A DNA stretch of 64,000 bases from Candidatus Poseidoniales archaeon (GCA_028283505.1 JAPOFX010000005.1:1-64000); one strand, 5' to 3'; shown: positions 1 to 9,413, counted from the first letter of the stretch. A program made the numbers and translations. The notes: generated by a model from the letters alone, not told the origin.

Positions 1-2
1 CT

Positions 3-425
3 GAAGATATCAGCGAAGGGGAGATATCAATTATCGCATCACATGTATCTCTTATGGCTGCGGAGGTCAGACTCGATGTGAGCATATTCCAGGGGACTGA
101 TGCAAGATCTCTGCACATAGAGGATGGTGATAGAGTGGAGGTCGAATATACTGTTTGGAACGCAGACACAGGAGAGGAGCTTGATAGCGGAACATGGACT
201 GAAAATGCTGGAGATCCATGGTGGTCAATAGAGGGCTTCGGTTGGTCCGCGATTGGCTTGGATATTGATGATGACAGAGGTTTGATACCTGGAGTGGAGA
301 CTGGGACTAAACACACTACTCTCTTACCTCCAGCCATAGCTTACGGGAACAGTGATGGTCATGAGCTTCAAGATGTCTGGCTCAGGTTTGAGATTGATCT
401 AGTTAGGGCTCCGATTTCAGGGTAA
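3..425 (+). CDS. FKBP-type peptidyl-prolyl isomerase-like protein (3' part)
   Basis: The reading frame is open from the left edge with no stop, so this is the C-terminal part of a gene that begins outside the window; the ATG at 54 is probably internal. The segment GDRVEVEYTVWNADTGEELD, followed by LIPGVETG and PPAIAYG, matches the FKBP core (beta strand, vipG-x-E and iPxxAYG motifs). FKBPs catalyse prolyl cis-trans isomerisation or act as chaperones. An acidic, tryptophan-rich insertion lies between the first strand and the LIPG motif, so activity is uncertain. The gene ends 17 bases before the next start and may share its transcript. Confidence 0.7.
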   Translation, partial: EDISEGEISIIASHVSLMAAEVRLDVSIFQGTDARSLHIEDGDRVEVEYTVWNADTGEELDSGTWTENAGDPWWSIEGFGWSAIGLDIDDDRGLIPGVETGTKHTTLLPPAIAYGNSDGHELQDVWLRFEIDLVRAPISG

Positions 426-442
426 ATTAGGAAGTTTTGAAA

Positions 443-1747
443 ATGTCTGAAGAGAATTCCCATGTTTCTGTTAAACCGTCTGAATCTGTATCAGAGGAGG
501 CGGAAAAAAGAGTAGAAAGAAAATCAGGTAGAAAGGGAGAGCCAGAGTTCCATCTGACAGAGCAAATGCGCAGGCTGTCTACACCTTGGGGTATTGCTCT
601 AGCTCGTGCAAGGCAGATCGATCCGGGATCGTTGGGGCCTGGTATAATCCTAGACGCGGCTGTGGGTTCGGGCTTGCAATTGATAGCTTATTCAAGTGTT
701 TTGAAAAGGCCTTCTTTAGGGGTAGAAATAGATGGTAATGTAGCTGTTTTATGTGCTGCAAATATGTTTTCAGTGGCTGGAAAAGATGATATTCAGAGAT
801 CTATGGACAGGGTGGTAATCGGAGATAGTACTGATTCTGTGGGAGTGATGAATGAGTTTTGGTCGAGTCTCAGGGAGTCAGGAACCAGAGCGCATCCCCC
901 GGTAGCAATGCTACATCTTGATCCTGCGAGACCACGGGACGCGCAGAAACATCACATAGACGAGATGGAGCCACCCATAGAATCTGTACTATCATCTTGG
1001 AAGCAATATTTGGAGCTCGGTCCCAGAGGACCTTGTATAATCCTAGACTTGTCCCCTAGATTGGATAACGAACAGAGATCAATGATTGATGAAATTGTTG
1101 AAAAATTGTTTCCGGGATGTGGAAGGACTTGGGAGTGGATGAGCAGAGGAGGAGGGAGAGTAGACAGACTGTCGTTGTGGATAGGATCTCTATCTTCTGG
1201 CGAAGCAAGGAGATGCATCAGAATGGGGACAAAGAAAATAATGTCCCAGATCGAGGGGGGTGGAGATGAAGTCAAGGCAATTAGACTACTAGATCCTCCG
1301 CCATTTGAATCTTGGATCACCATTGTGGATCCGGTAGTATTGGAGAGTGGTTTACAACATGAATGGATTTCAAGGGCCATTCCTGATGGATCTGGATACT
1401 CATGGATAAGGACCGATGGAAGGAGGCCACTACTGATACACACCGAGCCAATCAACGAAGACGATGACGTCAGAGGTTTCGTAGTTTCCACCGGTCAGGT
1501 GGTACAACACAGACTTTCGCCGCCCGAGGATCACACAATCTCTCAGATTGCATCATCTCTAGCAAGGCTGGAGATAGGTAGTTTGACTCTGAGATGCTCT
1601 TTAGATCCGGATATGCATCCAAAACTCCAGAGAAGGCTTCACAAAGCAATGAGAGAGATTGAGGGTTCTCGTTCTTTTATGGTTGATATCGAACTCTCCA
1701 GAGATACAGGTAATTACACCATGTTTGTGGTCTGTAGGGAAGATTAG
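443..1747 (+). CDS. Class I SAM-dependent methyltransferase, THUMP-like family
   Basis: A 435-residue protein. After a charged N-terminal tail of about 40 residues there is a Rossmann methyltransferase domain: the SAM loop LDAAVGSG (about residue 70), the acidic end of strand 2 in LGVEIDGN, and a motif IV-like LDPARPRDAQK near residue 155, which resembles the DPaRR motif of THUMP-like methyltransferases. These are thought to act on RNA; the substrate here is unknown. A TTG six bases upstream is in frame, but the ATG at 443 is the better start. It lies just upstream of the ribosomal protein operon, which fits a role in translation (inference). Confidence 0.65.
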   Translation: MSEENSHVSVKPSESVSEEAEKRVERKSGRKGEPEFHLTEQMRRLSTPWGIALARARQIDPGSLGPGIILDAAVGSGLQLIAYSSVLKRPSLGVEIDGNVAVLCAANMFSVAGKDDIQRSMDRVVIGDSTDSVGVMNEFWSSLRESGTRAHPPVAMLHLDPARPRDAQKHHIDEMEPPIESVLSSWKQYLELGPRGPCIILDLSPRLDNEQRSMIDEIVEKLFPGCGRTWEWMSRGGGRVDRLSLWIGSLSSGEARRCIRMGTKKIMSQIEGGGDEVKAIRLLDPPPFESWITIVDPVVLESGLQHEWISRAIPDGSGYSWIRTDGRRPLLIHTEPINEDDDVRGFVVSTGQVVQHRLSPPEDHTISQIASSLARLEIGSLTLRCSLDPDMHPKLQRRLHKAMREIEGSRSFMVDIELSRDTGNYTMFVVCRED

Positions 1748-1843
1748 TGGCCACAACTGCCTCCAATCGATTCAAATAGGGACGGTTGGTCGCCCGGGTG
1801 CTTAACAGCCACTGGGTGACCGGTGAACACGGGAGGACCGTAC

Positions 1844-2311
1844 ATGACAGGAATGGATGAGACACAATTAGGAGATGACTTCTCCTACATCATCAGAATA
1901 GCAGATACAGACATAGACGGGCTCAGAAAGATTTCCGTTGGCTTGTGCTCTATCAAGGGAATAGGGATGAGAACAGCCGAGATGATATGCCGTCTTTCAG
2001 GTATCGATGGCAGTAAACTAGGAGGACATCTCAGTGATGAAGAACAAGAAAAACTCAGGGACTCAATAGGGAGCTATGCAACCGAAATGCCATGGTGGCT
2101 GATGAACAGACAAAGAGATCTTGAGACCAATGAGGACGCACACATCGTTGCACTCGAGGTCAAGATGACTAGAGATGATGATATAGCCAGAATGGCTGGA
2201 ATCAAGACTTACCGAGGAATGAGGCACAGAAGTGGACACAAGGTCAGAGGCCAGAGGCTTAGAAGTAATGGAAGAAAGGGCTCAGCTCTTGGAGTTCAGA
2301 GGAAGAAGTGA
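1844..2311 (+). CDS. rps13: 30S ribosomal protein S13 (uS13)
   Basis: Archaeal uS13 of 155 residues. The helix-two-turn-helix region (SIKGIGMRTAEMICRLSG) and the basic C-terminus with the YRGMRHRSGHKVRGQR stretch are diagnostic. uS13 sits in the head of the small subunit and contacts P-site tRNA and the large subunit. A GTG at 1823 is also in frame, but GGGAGG at 1831-1836 lies at Shine-Dalgarno distance from the ATG at 1844, so that start was chosen. It is first in the operon rps13-rps4-rps11-rpo3, with nine bases to rps4. Confidence 0.97.
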   Translation: MTGMDETQLGDDFSYIIRIADTDIDGLRKISVGLCSIKGIGMRTAEMICRLSGIDGSKLGGHLSDEEQEKLRDSIGSYATEMPWWLMNRQRDLETNEDAHIVALEVKMTRDDDIARMAGIKTYRGMRHRSGHKVRGQRLRSNGRKGSALGVQRKK

Positions 2312-2320
2312 GGTGATTAC

Positions 2321-3004
2321 ATGGGCGATCCTAAGTTTGCAAGACCGAAGACACAAACACCTACGCATCCGTGGAAACAGGCCAGAATCGAGGAGGAGCA
2401 CGCCCTCAAGGCCAAGTATGGACTGAAGAAAGTTGGCGGGATGAGAGAAATTTGGAGAGAGAAATCTGCTCTCAGAAGGCACAGAAACCAGGCGATGAAG
2501 CTAATTGGTAGAGTGGATACCTCAGAGGGCCACTTCGCCAGAGAGAAAACTGACTTGATTAACTCCCTTACAAGGAGAGGGCTTCTTTCCGAAGGATCAA
2601 GCCTAGATAGCGTACTTCAGATAGATGTAGAGCTCATGCTTGCAAGGAGGCTCCAATCTCAAGTCTATTACAAGGGGCTGGCACCTTCGATGAGGGCAGC
2701 AAGAAACCTTATTGTTCACGGACACATATCAATTGGCAACCAGAAAATGACCGTCCCGGGCTATCACGTGCTGAGAGATGAAGAGGAGCTTCTCAGATAC
2801 ACGTCAGGGTCCAAGTATGAGAACCCTGAACATCCGTTTAGACAAGACCTTGAGAGAATGAGGGCGACTATCGATACTTCAGAGGAAGAAGCGGAAACAG
2901 TCGGTGGCCCGGTAAAGGTTGCAGATTCTTTCGTTGATGATATCAAAGCGGGTGAGGCCTCGGCCCCTACAGTGGAAGATACAATACCGGAGAGTGATGA
3001 TTAA
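2321..3004 (+). CDS. rps4: 30S ribosomal protein S4 (uS4)
   Basis: Archaeal uS4, 227 residues, a primary 16S rRNA-binding protein of the small-subunit body. The S4 RNA-binding domain is visible around residues 105-165 ([18 protein letters not shown], then [15 protein letters not shown]). A C-terminal acidic tail of about 50 residues ([11 protein letters not shown] to the end) goes beyond the usual fold. A start with GAGGTGA just upstream is well placed. Its stop overlaps the rps11 start by one base (TAATG), which suggests translational coupling. Confidence 0.97.
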   Translation: MGDPKFARPKTQTPTHPWKQARIEEEHALKAKYGLKKVGGMREIWREKSALRRHRNQAMKLIGRVDTSEGHFAREKTDLINSLTRRGLLSEGSSLDSVLQIDVELMLARRLQSQVYYKGLAPSMRAARNLIVHGHISIGNQKMTVPGYHVLRDEEELLRYTSGSKYENPEHPFRQDLERMRATIDTSEEEAETVGGPVKVADSFVDDIKAGEASAPTVEDTIPESDD

Positions 3005-3384
3005 TGCCACACAAGGCTATTCTACATATTTTTACAACACACAACAACGTGTTGATGACGGCTACGGATCTCACCGGATCTGAGACTATCTGCAAGGTTT
3101 CTGGCGGGATGGTGACAAAGGGTGGATCGGAAAAATCTAGTTCCTTCGCCTCAATGAGAGCTGCGGAGAGGATGGCTGAGATGCTTGTTGAGAAGGACTT
3201 CAATCAAGTGATTGTGAAGTATAGGGGAGCAGGTGGCAACAAGTCACATAGTGCTCCCGGCGCCACATCTGCAATCAGGGCTCTAACTAGAGCTGGGATG
3301 CAGATAACCAGGATTGAAGATGTCACTCCCATACCCACTGATGGTACCAAGTCAAAGGGAGGTCGCCGAGGTAGGCGAGTCTGA
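3004..3384 (+). CDS. rps11: 30S ribosomal protein S11 (uS11)
   Basis: Archaeal uS11, 126 residues, a platform protein near the mRNA exit channel. Family signatures include [18 protein letters not shown], the GGMVTKGG segment, [13 protein letters not shown] and the C-terminal [20 protein letters not shown]. The length is normal. The start overlaps the rps4 stop by one base and rpo3 follows after 10 bases, with GAGGTG in front of it, so the four genes form one transcription unit. Confidence 0.97.
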   Translation: MPHKAILHIFTTHNNVLMTATDLTGSETICKVSGGMVTKGGSEKSSSFASMRAAERMAEMLVEKDFNQVIVKYRGAGGNKSHSAPGATSAIRALTRAGMQITRIEDVTPIPTDGTKSKGGRRGRRV

Positions 3385-3394
3385 GGTGTGAATT

Positions 3395-4282
3395 ATGGTT
3401 AAGGCAGAGATTCTCTACGAAGATGATGAAAAAATCAATATTCTATTGAAAGAAACAGACAGGGCATTTGTGAATTCTATCAGGAGGACTCTTATTTCAG
3501 ATACTCCAAAGATGGCCATAGATACCGTAAAATTCGTCAAGAAGACTGAGGTTGAAGACGGTGAGGTATGGGAAACAGATGGGCCTCTTCCAGATGAAGT
3601 GATTGCTCAAAGGCTCGCAATGATACCCATTCCAACCAACCATGGAAGTTTCCACTTCCAACATGAATGTCCAGACTGTTCTGAGATGGTAGAAGAAGAG
3701 AGGGGGTGCATTCAATGCACTATGCTCTACTACTGCCAAGTGAAGGGATCAAGAGAGGGTGTTTGGGTTACGGCTGGAGACTTGAATTTCCTAGGAGATC
3801 CTGAGGGATTCATCCCTGAGAAGTATCGCCCAATACCGATAACTAAGCTATTCCAAGGCCAAATGATAGAGTTCTCAGCTACGGCTGTTATGGGCAGGGG
3901 AAGAGATCATGTCAAGTGGTCTCCTGTAAGTGGAGTTACATTCAATCCCAGACAGATAGGGGTCATCAAAATAAAGTCAAGAGCCAAAATCCTATGGGAC
4001 CTGGGTTTAGTGATAAAGGCCAGTGACTTCGACAAGGATGGTAAATTAGGGGACTTCGATAAGGTAGAACAACTTAGGAAGGACTTGAATCATGTGGGTT
4101 CTGGAACAGAAGAGTCCAGGGAGTTCAATGATGCTGTAGTTTTGGAAGATGTCCCCAATGAGTTCGTCCTGTCCTTCGAGACCGATGGATCAATGAGCCC
4201 GAAGGTAGCCTTTGAGATGGCTATTACTGAGCTTTCGCGAAGATTTAGTGGCATTGAGGATGACCTTAAGGCGGTTCTCTGA
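3395..4282 (+). CDS. rpo3: DNA-directed RNA polymerase subunit D (Rpo3)
   Basis: The archaeal counterpart of bacterial alpha and eukaryotic Rpb3; with Rpo11 it nucleates polymerase assembly. The N-terminal dimerisation element reads AFVNSIRRTLISDTPKMAID and the region AQRLAMIPIPTN is conserved. A cysteine cluster, CPDC then GCIQC and a further Cys within about 25 residues, begins near residue 91, close to where Rpb3 carries its zinc loop. No separate four-cysteine group typical of an Fe-S domain is seen later. At 295 residues it is slightly long. It closes the ribosomal operon: the usual L18e, L13, S9 and RpoN genes do not follow. Confidence 0.96.
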   Translation: MVKAEILYEDDEKINILLKETDRAFVNSIRRTLISDTPKMAIDTVKFVKKTEVEDGEVWETDGPLPDEVIAQRLAMIPIPTNHGSFHFQHECPDCSEMVEEERGCIQCTMLYYCQVKGSREGVWVTAGDLNFLGDPEGFIPEKYRPIPITKLFQGQMIEFSATAVMGRGRDHVKWSPVSGVTFNPRQIGVIKIKSRAKILWDLGLVIKASDFDKDGKLGDFDKVEQLRKDLNHVGSGTEESREFNDAVVLEDVPNEFVLSFETDGSMSPKVAFEMAITELSRRFSGIEDDLKAVL

Positions 4283-4320
4283 GCGGGATATATTATTTCC
4301 TTGAACAGCCGGGGAGTAAC

Positions 4321-5298
4321 GTGACTGATCTACTTGGTCGTGGATATAGCGGTGGCCACATCACTCTAATATTCACTGTGGAAGACGAAGCTGATGAGCT
4401 GACCGAACAAGGTAGTCTGGGGGCGGGTATTTGCCTGGAAGATGGTGTTGAGGTGATTACCAGAGGATGTGAAGGAGAAGGTGGGATCGTGGTTTCGTTC
4501 ATTGGCAACGAGGGAGATTCTGGGATGTACATTCATGCATTGGAGATTATCGGGGGAATTCTTCCAGAGATTCTGGAATATGACTGGGAGGTTACAGTAA
4601 ACCTCGGTCTACCAGCGGGACAGGGTTTTGGAATGTCAGCTGCAGGTTCAATTGCCTTCTGTGATTCCTTGCAACGGGCAGTCGGGATTCCATATGAGGA
4701 GAGCAAGAGACGCTCGTTGTTGGTTGCCCATCTAGTTGACAGAGAGAGATCAAGTGGCCTTGGAGATGTGACTGCGTTGGCATCGGGCGGAGTGGTGATT
4801 AGAAAGTCTCCTGGATCACCATACAGCGGACATCTATTGGAAAGAGGACCTGGAGAATCTCTTGGTTGGAGCTCTGATTCAGATATTATACTTGCATGGA
4901 ATGATAAGTATAGCAAACACACCTCTACATACATAGAGGATTCAAAATGGAAAACCGCAATTACAAGATCCGGGAATGAAAATCTAAGGGGCCTCTTAGA
5001 GGGGGGCTGGGATAAGTCGAGGTGGCATGATTTGGTGACAAGCTCAGAGGCATTCTCATTGGGTAGCGGACTTTCTGGAGAATCTGCCAGAGCTGATGTT
5101 CTGAATATTTGTAAATCTTCAATTCTAGAAGTCGGAATGGAGGAGGAGATTCGCCCGCTCCTTTGTATGCTAGGTACTAGCGTTGCCATAGTTCCCAGAG
5201 ATATAAATTACAATTTAGATAATCCCGAGAGAATTATTCAAAAATTAAATGAAAATGGATTGACAGCTGTCGTGTCGAGAATAGGGCAAATTCTATGA
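4321..5298 (+). CDS. Pantoate kinase (GHMP superfamily)
   Basis: A 325-residue protein starting at GTG. It has the GHMP ATP-binding loop in the pantoate-kinase form, LPAGQGFGMSAAGS (about residue 98), after a short N-terminal segment that contains GRGYSGGH. Archaeal pantoate kinase phosphorylates pantoate; phosphopantothenate synthetase then adds beta-alanine, replacing bacterial PanC and PanK on the way to CoA. That partner is encoded at 43447-44214. Other GHMP kinases are possible, but the QGFGMS loop and the archaeal setting favour this call. The last six bases overlap the end of the convergent nuclease gene. Confidence 0.85.
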   Translation: MTDLLGRGYSGGHITLIFTVEDEADELTEQGSLGAGICLEDGVEVITRGCEGEGGIVVSFIGNEGDSGMYIHALEIIGGILPEILEYDWEVTVNLGLPAGQGFGMSAAGSIAFCDSLQRAVGIPYEESKRRSLLVAHLVDRERSSGLGDVTALASGGVVIRKSPGSPYSGHLLERGPGESLGWSSDSDIILAWNDKYSKHTSTYIEDSKWKTAITRSGNENLRGLLEGGWDKSRWHDLVTSSEAFSLGSGLSGESARADVLNICKSSILEVGMEEEIRPLLCMLGTSVAIVPRDINYNLDNPERIIQKLNENGLTAVVSRIGQIL

Positions 5299-6366
5299 TT
5301 TGGACTCTTCGTGAAATTTATCCAGAAGAGTGAGATCTAGTGGACTCGCGTCTAGCTGTTCAGCACCATCAATCCTCAACCCCGAACAGAAGCCATGCCT
5401 GTAAACTATAGCGCCATGCCCGTATTCAGCAACGTATCTATCAACTTGTTTCTGGGTTTTCTTCCTCGGAAACTTCAAATCTGCTCCGAAGAAGTGCTTT
5501 GCATCTATCCAAGCACATGGAACTCCGTTAATCCTGACATCGTCAATCATCAGTAGATCTGGAGTTATAACTGCCCTTCCCTCTGCTTTCTTTTGTTCGG
5601 CCATTAGTTGATCCTGAGTCCTGTATCTGACCCCTATGGAGTCAAAAAACATGTACAATACGTCCTCAAAAACCATAGAAGCCTTGTGGGTTTCATCCTG
5701 ATTCACTGAGCTTACTCTGTCCATCGACTCAGCAAGTTCAAATTGCTCTCTATCCCTAGATTTCATCCTTGACGGTTGCTTAAGTGATTCCTTGATCCTG
5801 TTCTTTGACCACCCCCTGCCAGTCAGGATCGCTCTGAATGTGTTCACTGGAGGAGCGTCAAATCTCTTCGAAAGGGAAATTACATCCTCCCCAGAGTTAT
5901 ACCTACGGCTCAATTCATTGGATCTTCGCATGAGTTTGTGATGGGAATAAACGCTCTTCTCCTGATTCAATGCATTCCTGAGAGAGAGGGCCTGCTCGAG
6001 AGATATTGGGAGTCCTTCTAGTTCAGAGGCAATCTCATCCACCCTTTCTTGGGGGAGAAATCCAAATTCCCCTCTCCTGCTAACTATCTCGCCAGTCTTA
6101 TTCTGAACATCTCTGGATACGGCATTCAATTTCCATTTCACATCAATTTTTCTTGGCGGGGGGTCTATTTCTCTCGGGAATCCCATTGGAGGAGGTTCTA
6201 CATTGAATCTTCCTAATGCTCTCTTGATAGATTCTGAATCCATGTCTTGACCTCTTTTTTTAGAGGATTTTTCATCATCAGAATGGCGTCTATCTCTTCG
6301 ACGACCTCTTCGTCCCTTGGCTCTTTTCTCTTCGCTCAACAGCACTGCGAGGGTAGTGAACTCCAT
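5293..6366 (-). CDS. CDIN1/C15orf41-like nuclease (TPD-motif family)
   Basis: The C-terminal third matches the TPD-motif family that includes human CDAN1-interacting nuclease 1: VITPDLLM followed by WIDAKHFFGADLKF and then a GHGAIVYRHGF strand. TPD plus the D-A-K triplet form a PD-(D/E)XK-type nuclease core. The middle region (SLEQALSLRNAL to about residue 200) looks like helix-turn-helix repeats, as in the human protein, and the first 45 residues are very basic. Start chosen at ATG 6366, preceded by GGTGGG; a TTG at 6390 is the alternative. The role in archaea is not known; DNA or RNA processing is inferred from the fold. Confidence 0.8.
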   Translation of the reverse strand: MEFTTLAVLLSEEKRAKGRRGRRRDRRHSDDEKSSKKRGQDMDSESIKRALGRFNVEPPPMGFPREIDPPPRKIDVKWKLNAVSRDVQNKTGEIVSRRGEFGFLPQERVDEIASELEGLPISLEQALSLRNALNQEKSVYSHHKLMRRSNELSRRYNSGEDVISLSKRFDAPPVNTFRAILTGRGWSKNRIKESLKQPSRMKSRDREQFELAESMDRVSSVNQDETHKASMVFEDVLYMFFDSIGVRYRTQDQLMAEQKKAEGRAVITPDLLMIDDVRINGVPCAWIDAKHFFGADLKFPRKKTQKQVDRYVAEYGHGAIVYRHGFCSGLRIDGAEQLDASPLDLTLLDKFHEESKS

Positions 6367-6489
6367 GAACCCACCGAGTAAAAATGGCAATTATATGTGA
6401 TAAGCCAAAGTCTGAAGACCGTCTTGAAAGGATGGATGGTTGCCATCTGGAATGAGGAAGTATTGATTGAAAATATCCCCTTACTGATA

Positions 6490-9348
6490 TCAGAGAAATG
6501 CGATTCCGGGTTCCAATGGGAAAGACACTCTGGCCTTCCCAGCCACGTCCTCTCCCTCACCAACCCTGTAGGATTCCACATTTTCTATACCCAGAGAGTT
6601 TGCAATGAAGGACGAGTTCATGTTTATCATGGAAGATTCATCGAAACCATTTCTCAGTAATGTCTTTTGTCCGTAGGACCAGGTGTTTATCCTACCTCTT
6701 TTTTTCTTTGTACCCGAGGTCATTGACATCCAGGTCTGGAAGATTTCGCCTCTCAATGATTCATTGCTGAAAATTGGTAGATTTTTTAGATAATCCTGTC
6801 CCTTCGCTCTGAAGTCAAAATCTGAGAGTGACATCTCGATGGCATCGGAAGCTAACTCTGATTTCCATAGAGGTGATGTTTGTATGACCATCTTTGTTAG
6901 GGGCTTCTCAGAGTGCTTTTGTGCAAGAATCTTGATGTTCCTTGCGGAGTCAATCAATTCTCGTAAGTATTCCTCCATCGCCAATGTATGTGACCAATCC
7001 TTGGAAGAAAGATCGGAGAGATCTGAGAGAGTTTTTGAGGCCAAGAGACCGTCTCGACCTAAAGAATCCCAAAATTCCTCCGCCAAATGAGGTGTTGCTG
7101 GTGCCAACATCTCAGCCCAATTAGACATGTAGCGTTGAATTGTTGTTTTATTTGAACCCCCTCTTCTGCGATACCACTGCCAGTCAGAGAGCATTTCGAA
7201 GTGGCTAATCATAACACCTTCTCGGAGACTGACATTGTTCATCGCTTCAACCCATCTTGTCCGACTCTCAGATAGACGTCCCAGTAACCAATCGTCCATT
7301 CCACTTTGGTTAGATTCAATGCTTGGTGCGTTTCTGAAGGCCTCAACTATCTGATTCAGTTGGCGATTATTTGCTTCCAAGGCACTATCAGACCAATCCA
7401 TCCCCGCTTCTGGATTAGCTCCAAACAGAATGAAAAGGCGCACGGTATCGGCTCCAAACTTCTCGACCATTTCACCCGGGCTAATTGTATTGCCGAGAGA
7501 TTTGCTCATTTTTACCGATCGAGTGCTGAGTTTATTCCCACAGCTTGGGCAGTTTCCCCCGAAATTATCTACATGATATTCCGAATTGCAATCAACACAA
7601 AATGGCGCTGGGGCGTTTAGCATACCCTGACAAACTAAACGCCCAAAAGGCTCGCCAACCAGATTCATTCCTAAATCTCGCGTTGCCTTAGTGAAAAATC
7701 GAGCATAGAGAAGGTGCATCACAGCGTGCTCGATTCCTCCAATGTACAAGTCTACTCCTCCCTCTAACCAATAGTTCACCTTTTCTGATTCAAATGGCTT
7801 AGTTGAATTATCTGAATCAGCGAATCTCATGAAATACCAAGAGGAATCATAGAAAGTATCCATAGTGTCTGTCTCGCGTTTCGCTTCTCGGCCACAATCT
7901 GGGCATGTGGTCCGAAGAAACTCATTGTTTGAGGCTAGAGGATTTCCACTGTCCTCCCAGCTGAATTTGACATTCAAAGGGAGCTCTACCGGTAGATCCT
8001 CAGATCTAACGGGCACAACTCCGCATTCTTCACAGTGAACCATTGGTATTGGGGTCCCCCAGAACCTTTGTCGGCTCAGAAGCCAGTCTCTGAGCCTGTA
8101 TTGAACTGTTCCATGGCCAGAGCCCTCCTCCTCCAGAGTCGAAATTACTGCTTTCTTGGCCTCGTCACCAAACAGACCATCGAAGGATTCTCTATCTGAG
8201 TTTACCATCCAACCCAGACCGTCAAACACGGGATTCTCTTCCTCTGCCTCCAGCTCCCTTTTCCTCGCAAGTACTGGCCTAACTGGGATTCCATACTTCT
8301 TGGCGAAGTCATAGTCCCTCTGGTCATGACCAGGTACTCCCATTACTGCGCCAGTACCGTAACTTGCAACGACGAAATTACCAGCATAAATCGGAACCTC
8401 ATCTCCACTGAGTGGGTTGATTGCATTCTTTCCAAGAGGAACTCCTTTCTTCTCCTTGAGCATGTTAATTCTTTCGAATTCGGTCATTCTGGAGCACTCG
8501 TCCCTGAGTGCAAGGAATTCTTCTTCGTACTCTGTACCAGATACTAGTTTTAGACATAGGGGATGCTCTGGAGATAGAGTGACAAAGGTCACTCCAAAAA
8601 TAGTATCGGGTCGAGTTGTGAAAGCTCCAATTGTCAACTCGGTTTCAGCTACTTTGAAGTTGATATGGGCGCCCTGAGAGCGACCAATCCAATTCCTCTG
8701 CATTGTTTTCACGTTTTCTGGGAACTGTATTTCATCGAGCTCGTCTAATAGCTCATCAGCATAGGTGGTCATCTTGAGGAACCATTGAGCCATATCTTTC
8801 TGCACTACCTCGAGTCCGCATCTCCAACATCGGTTGTTCTTCACCTGCTCATTTGCCAAGACCGTGTCGCAATCGTTGCACCAATTAACCGGGGCGAATC
8901 TCCTCTCAACAAGTCCTGCCTCATAGAATTTCAAGAATATCTCTTGATTCCATCGATAATAATCAGGGGTTGAGGTTGCAAATATTCTTGTCCAATCATA
9001 TGAATATCCCATTCTCATTTGATCTTCTCTGATCATGGCGATGTTTCTCTCAGTGACAGTGTGTGGATGGGCGGATTCCTTCTTTGCGGCATTTTCTGCA
9101 GGCATTCCAAATGAGTCGTAACCCATTGGATACAAGACGTTCTTTCCCATCATTCTCTGAAATCTAGCCATGGCGTCGCCTATCGAGTAGTTTCTAACAT
9201 GCCCCATATGCATATTCCCAGAGGGGTATGGGAACATTTCAAGGCAGTAGAACTTGGGTTTGGAGGTATCTGCTTCGACCTCGAAAACTCTCTCATCTTC
9301 CCACACACGTTGCCATTTGTTCTCGATTTCATGGGCATTGTACGACAT
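6490..9348 (-). CDS. leuS: Leucyl-tRNA synthetase, bacterial-type core
   Basis: Class I synthetase charging tRNA-Leu. The N-terminus MFPYPSGNMHMGHVRNYSIG (HIGH variant HMGH) is the bacterial form. A zinc module (CNDC, then CWRCG, near residue 155) precedes the CP1 editing domain, which starts around TTRPDTIFGVTF; that order is bacterial, whereas archaeal LeuRS inserts CP1 differently. KMSKS lies near residue 610. Beyond the anticodon-binding helices the last 110 residues (VIQTSPLWKSEL to PLEPGIAFL) lack the bacterial C-terminal domain and resemble archaeal LeuRS ends. ATG 9348 follows GAGGTGA; an in-frame GTG sits nine bases upstream. Confidence 0.95.
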   Translation of the reverse strand: MSYNAHEIENKWQRVWEDERVFEVEADTSKPKFYCLEMFPYPSGNMHMGHVRNYSIGDAMARFQRMMGKNVLYPMGYDSFGMPAENAAKKESAHPHTVTERNIAMIREDQMRMGYSYDWTRIFATSTPDYYRWNQEIFLKFYEAGLVERRFAPVNWCNDCDTVLANEQVKNNRCWRCGLEVVQKDMAQWFLKMTTYADELLDELDEIQFPENVKTMQRNWIGRSQGAHINFKVAETELTIGAFTTRPDTIFGVTFVTLSPEHPLCLKLVSGTEYEEEFLALRDECSRMTEFERINMLKEKKGVPLGKNAINPLSGDEVPIYAGNFVVASYGTGAVMGVPGHDQRDYDFAKKYGIPVRPVLARKRELEAEEENPVFDGLGWMVNSDRESFDGLFGDEAKKAVISTLEEEGSGHGTVQYRLRDWLLSRQRFWGTPIPMVHCEECGVVPVRSEDLPVELPLNVKFSWEDSGNPLASNNEFLRTTCPDCGREAKRETDTMDTFYDSSWYFMRFADSDNSTKPFESEKVNYWLEGGVDLYIGGIEHAVMHLLYARFFTKATRDLGMNLVGEPFGRLVCQGMLNAPAPFCVDCNSEYHVDNFGGNCPSCGNKLSTRSVKMSKSLGNTISPGEMVEKFGADTVRLFILFGANPEAGMDWSDSALEANNRQLNQIVEAFRNAPSIESNQSGMDDWLLGRLSESRTRWVEAMNNVSLREGVMISHFEMLSDWQWYRRRGGSNKTTIQRYMSNWAEMLAPATPHLAEEFWDSLGRDGLLASKTLSDLSDLSSKDWSHTLAMEEYLRELIDSARNIKILAQKHSEKPLTKMVIQTSPLWKSELASDAIEMSLSDFDFRAKGQDYLKNLPIFSNESLRGEIFQTWMSMTSGTKKKRGRINTWSYGQKTLLRNGFDESSMINMNSSFIANSLGIENVESYRVGEGEDVAGKARVSFPLEPGIAFL

Positions 9349-9413
9349 CTTTCTCACCTCAAATCCCAGAAGAACTAGGCTACTTGTTTAGGCACCAGCA
9401 TTTCTGGTCGTCT

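Noticed and set aside
952-1491. 179-codon antisense frame in the methyltransferase gene
   Set aside because: A mirror frame of a well-supported gene; serine/proline-rich with no motifs or start signal.
4533-5189. 218-codon antisense frame in pantoate kinase
   Set aside because: It lies wholly opposite a recognised gene, has shadow-type composition and no family features.
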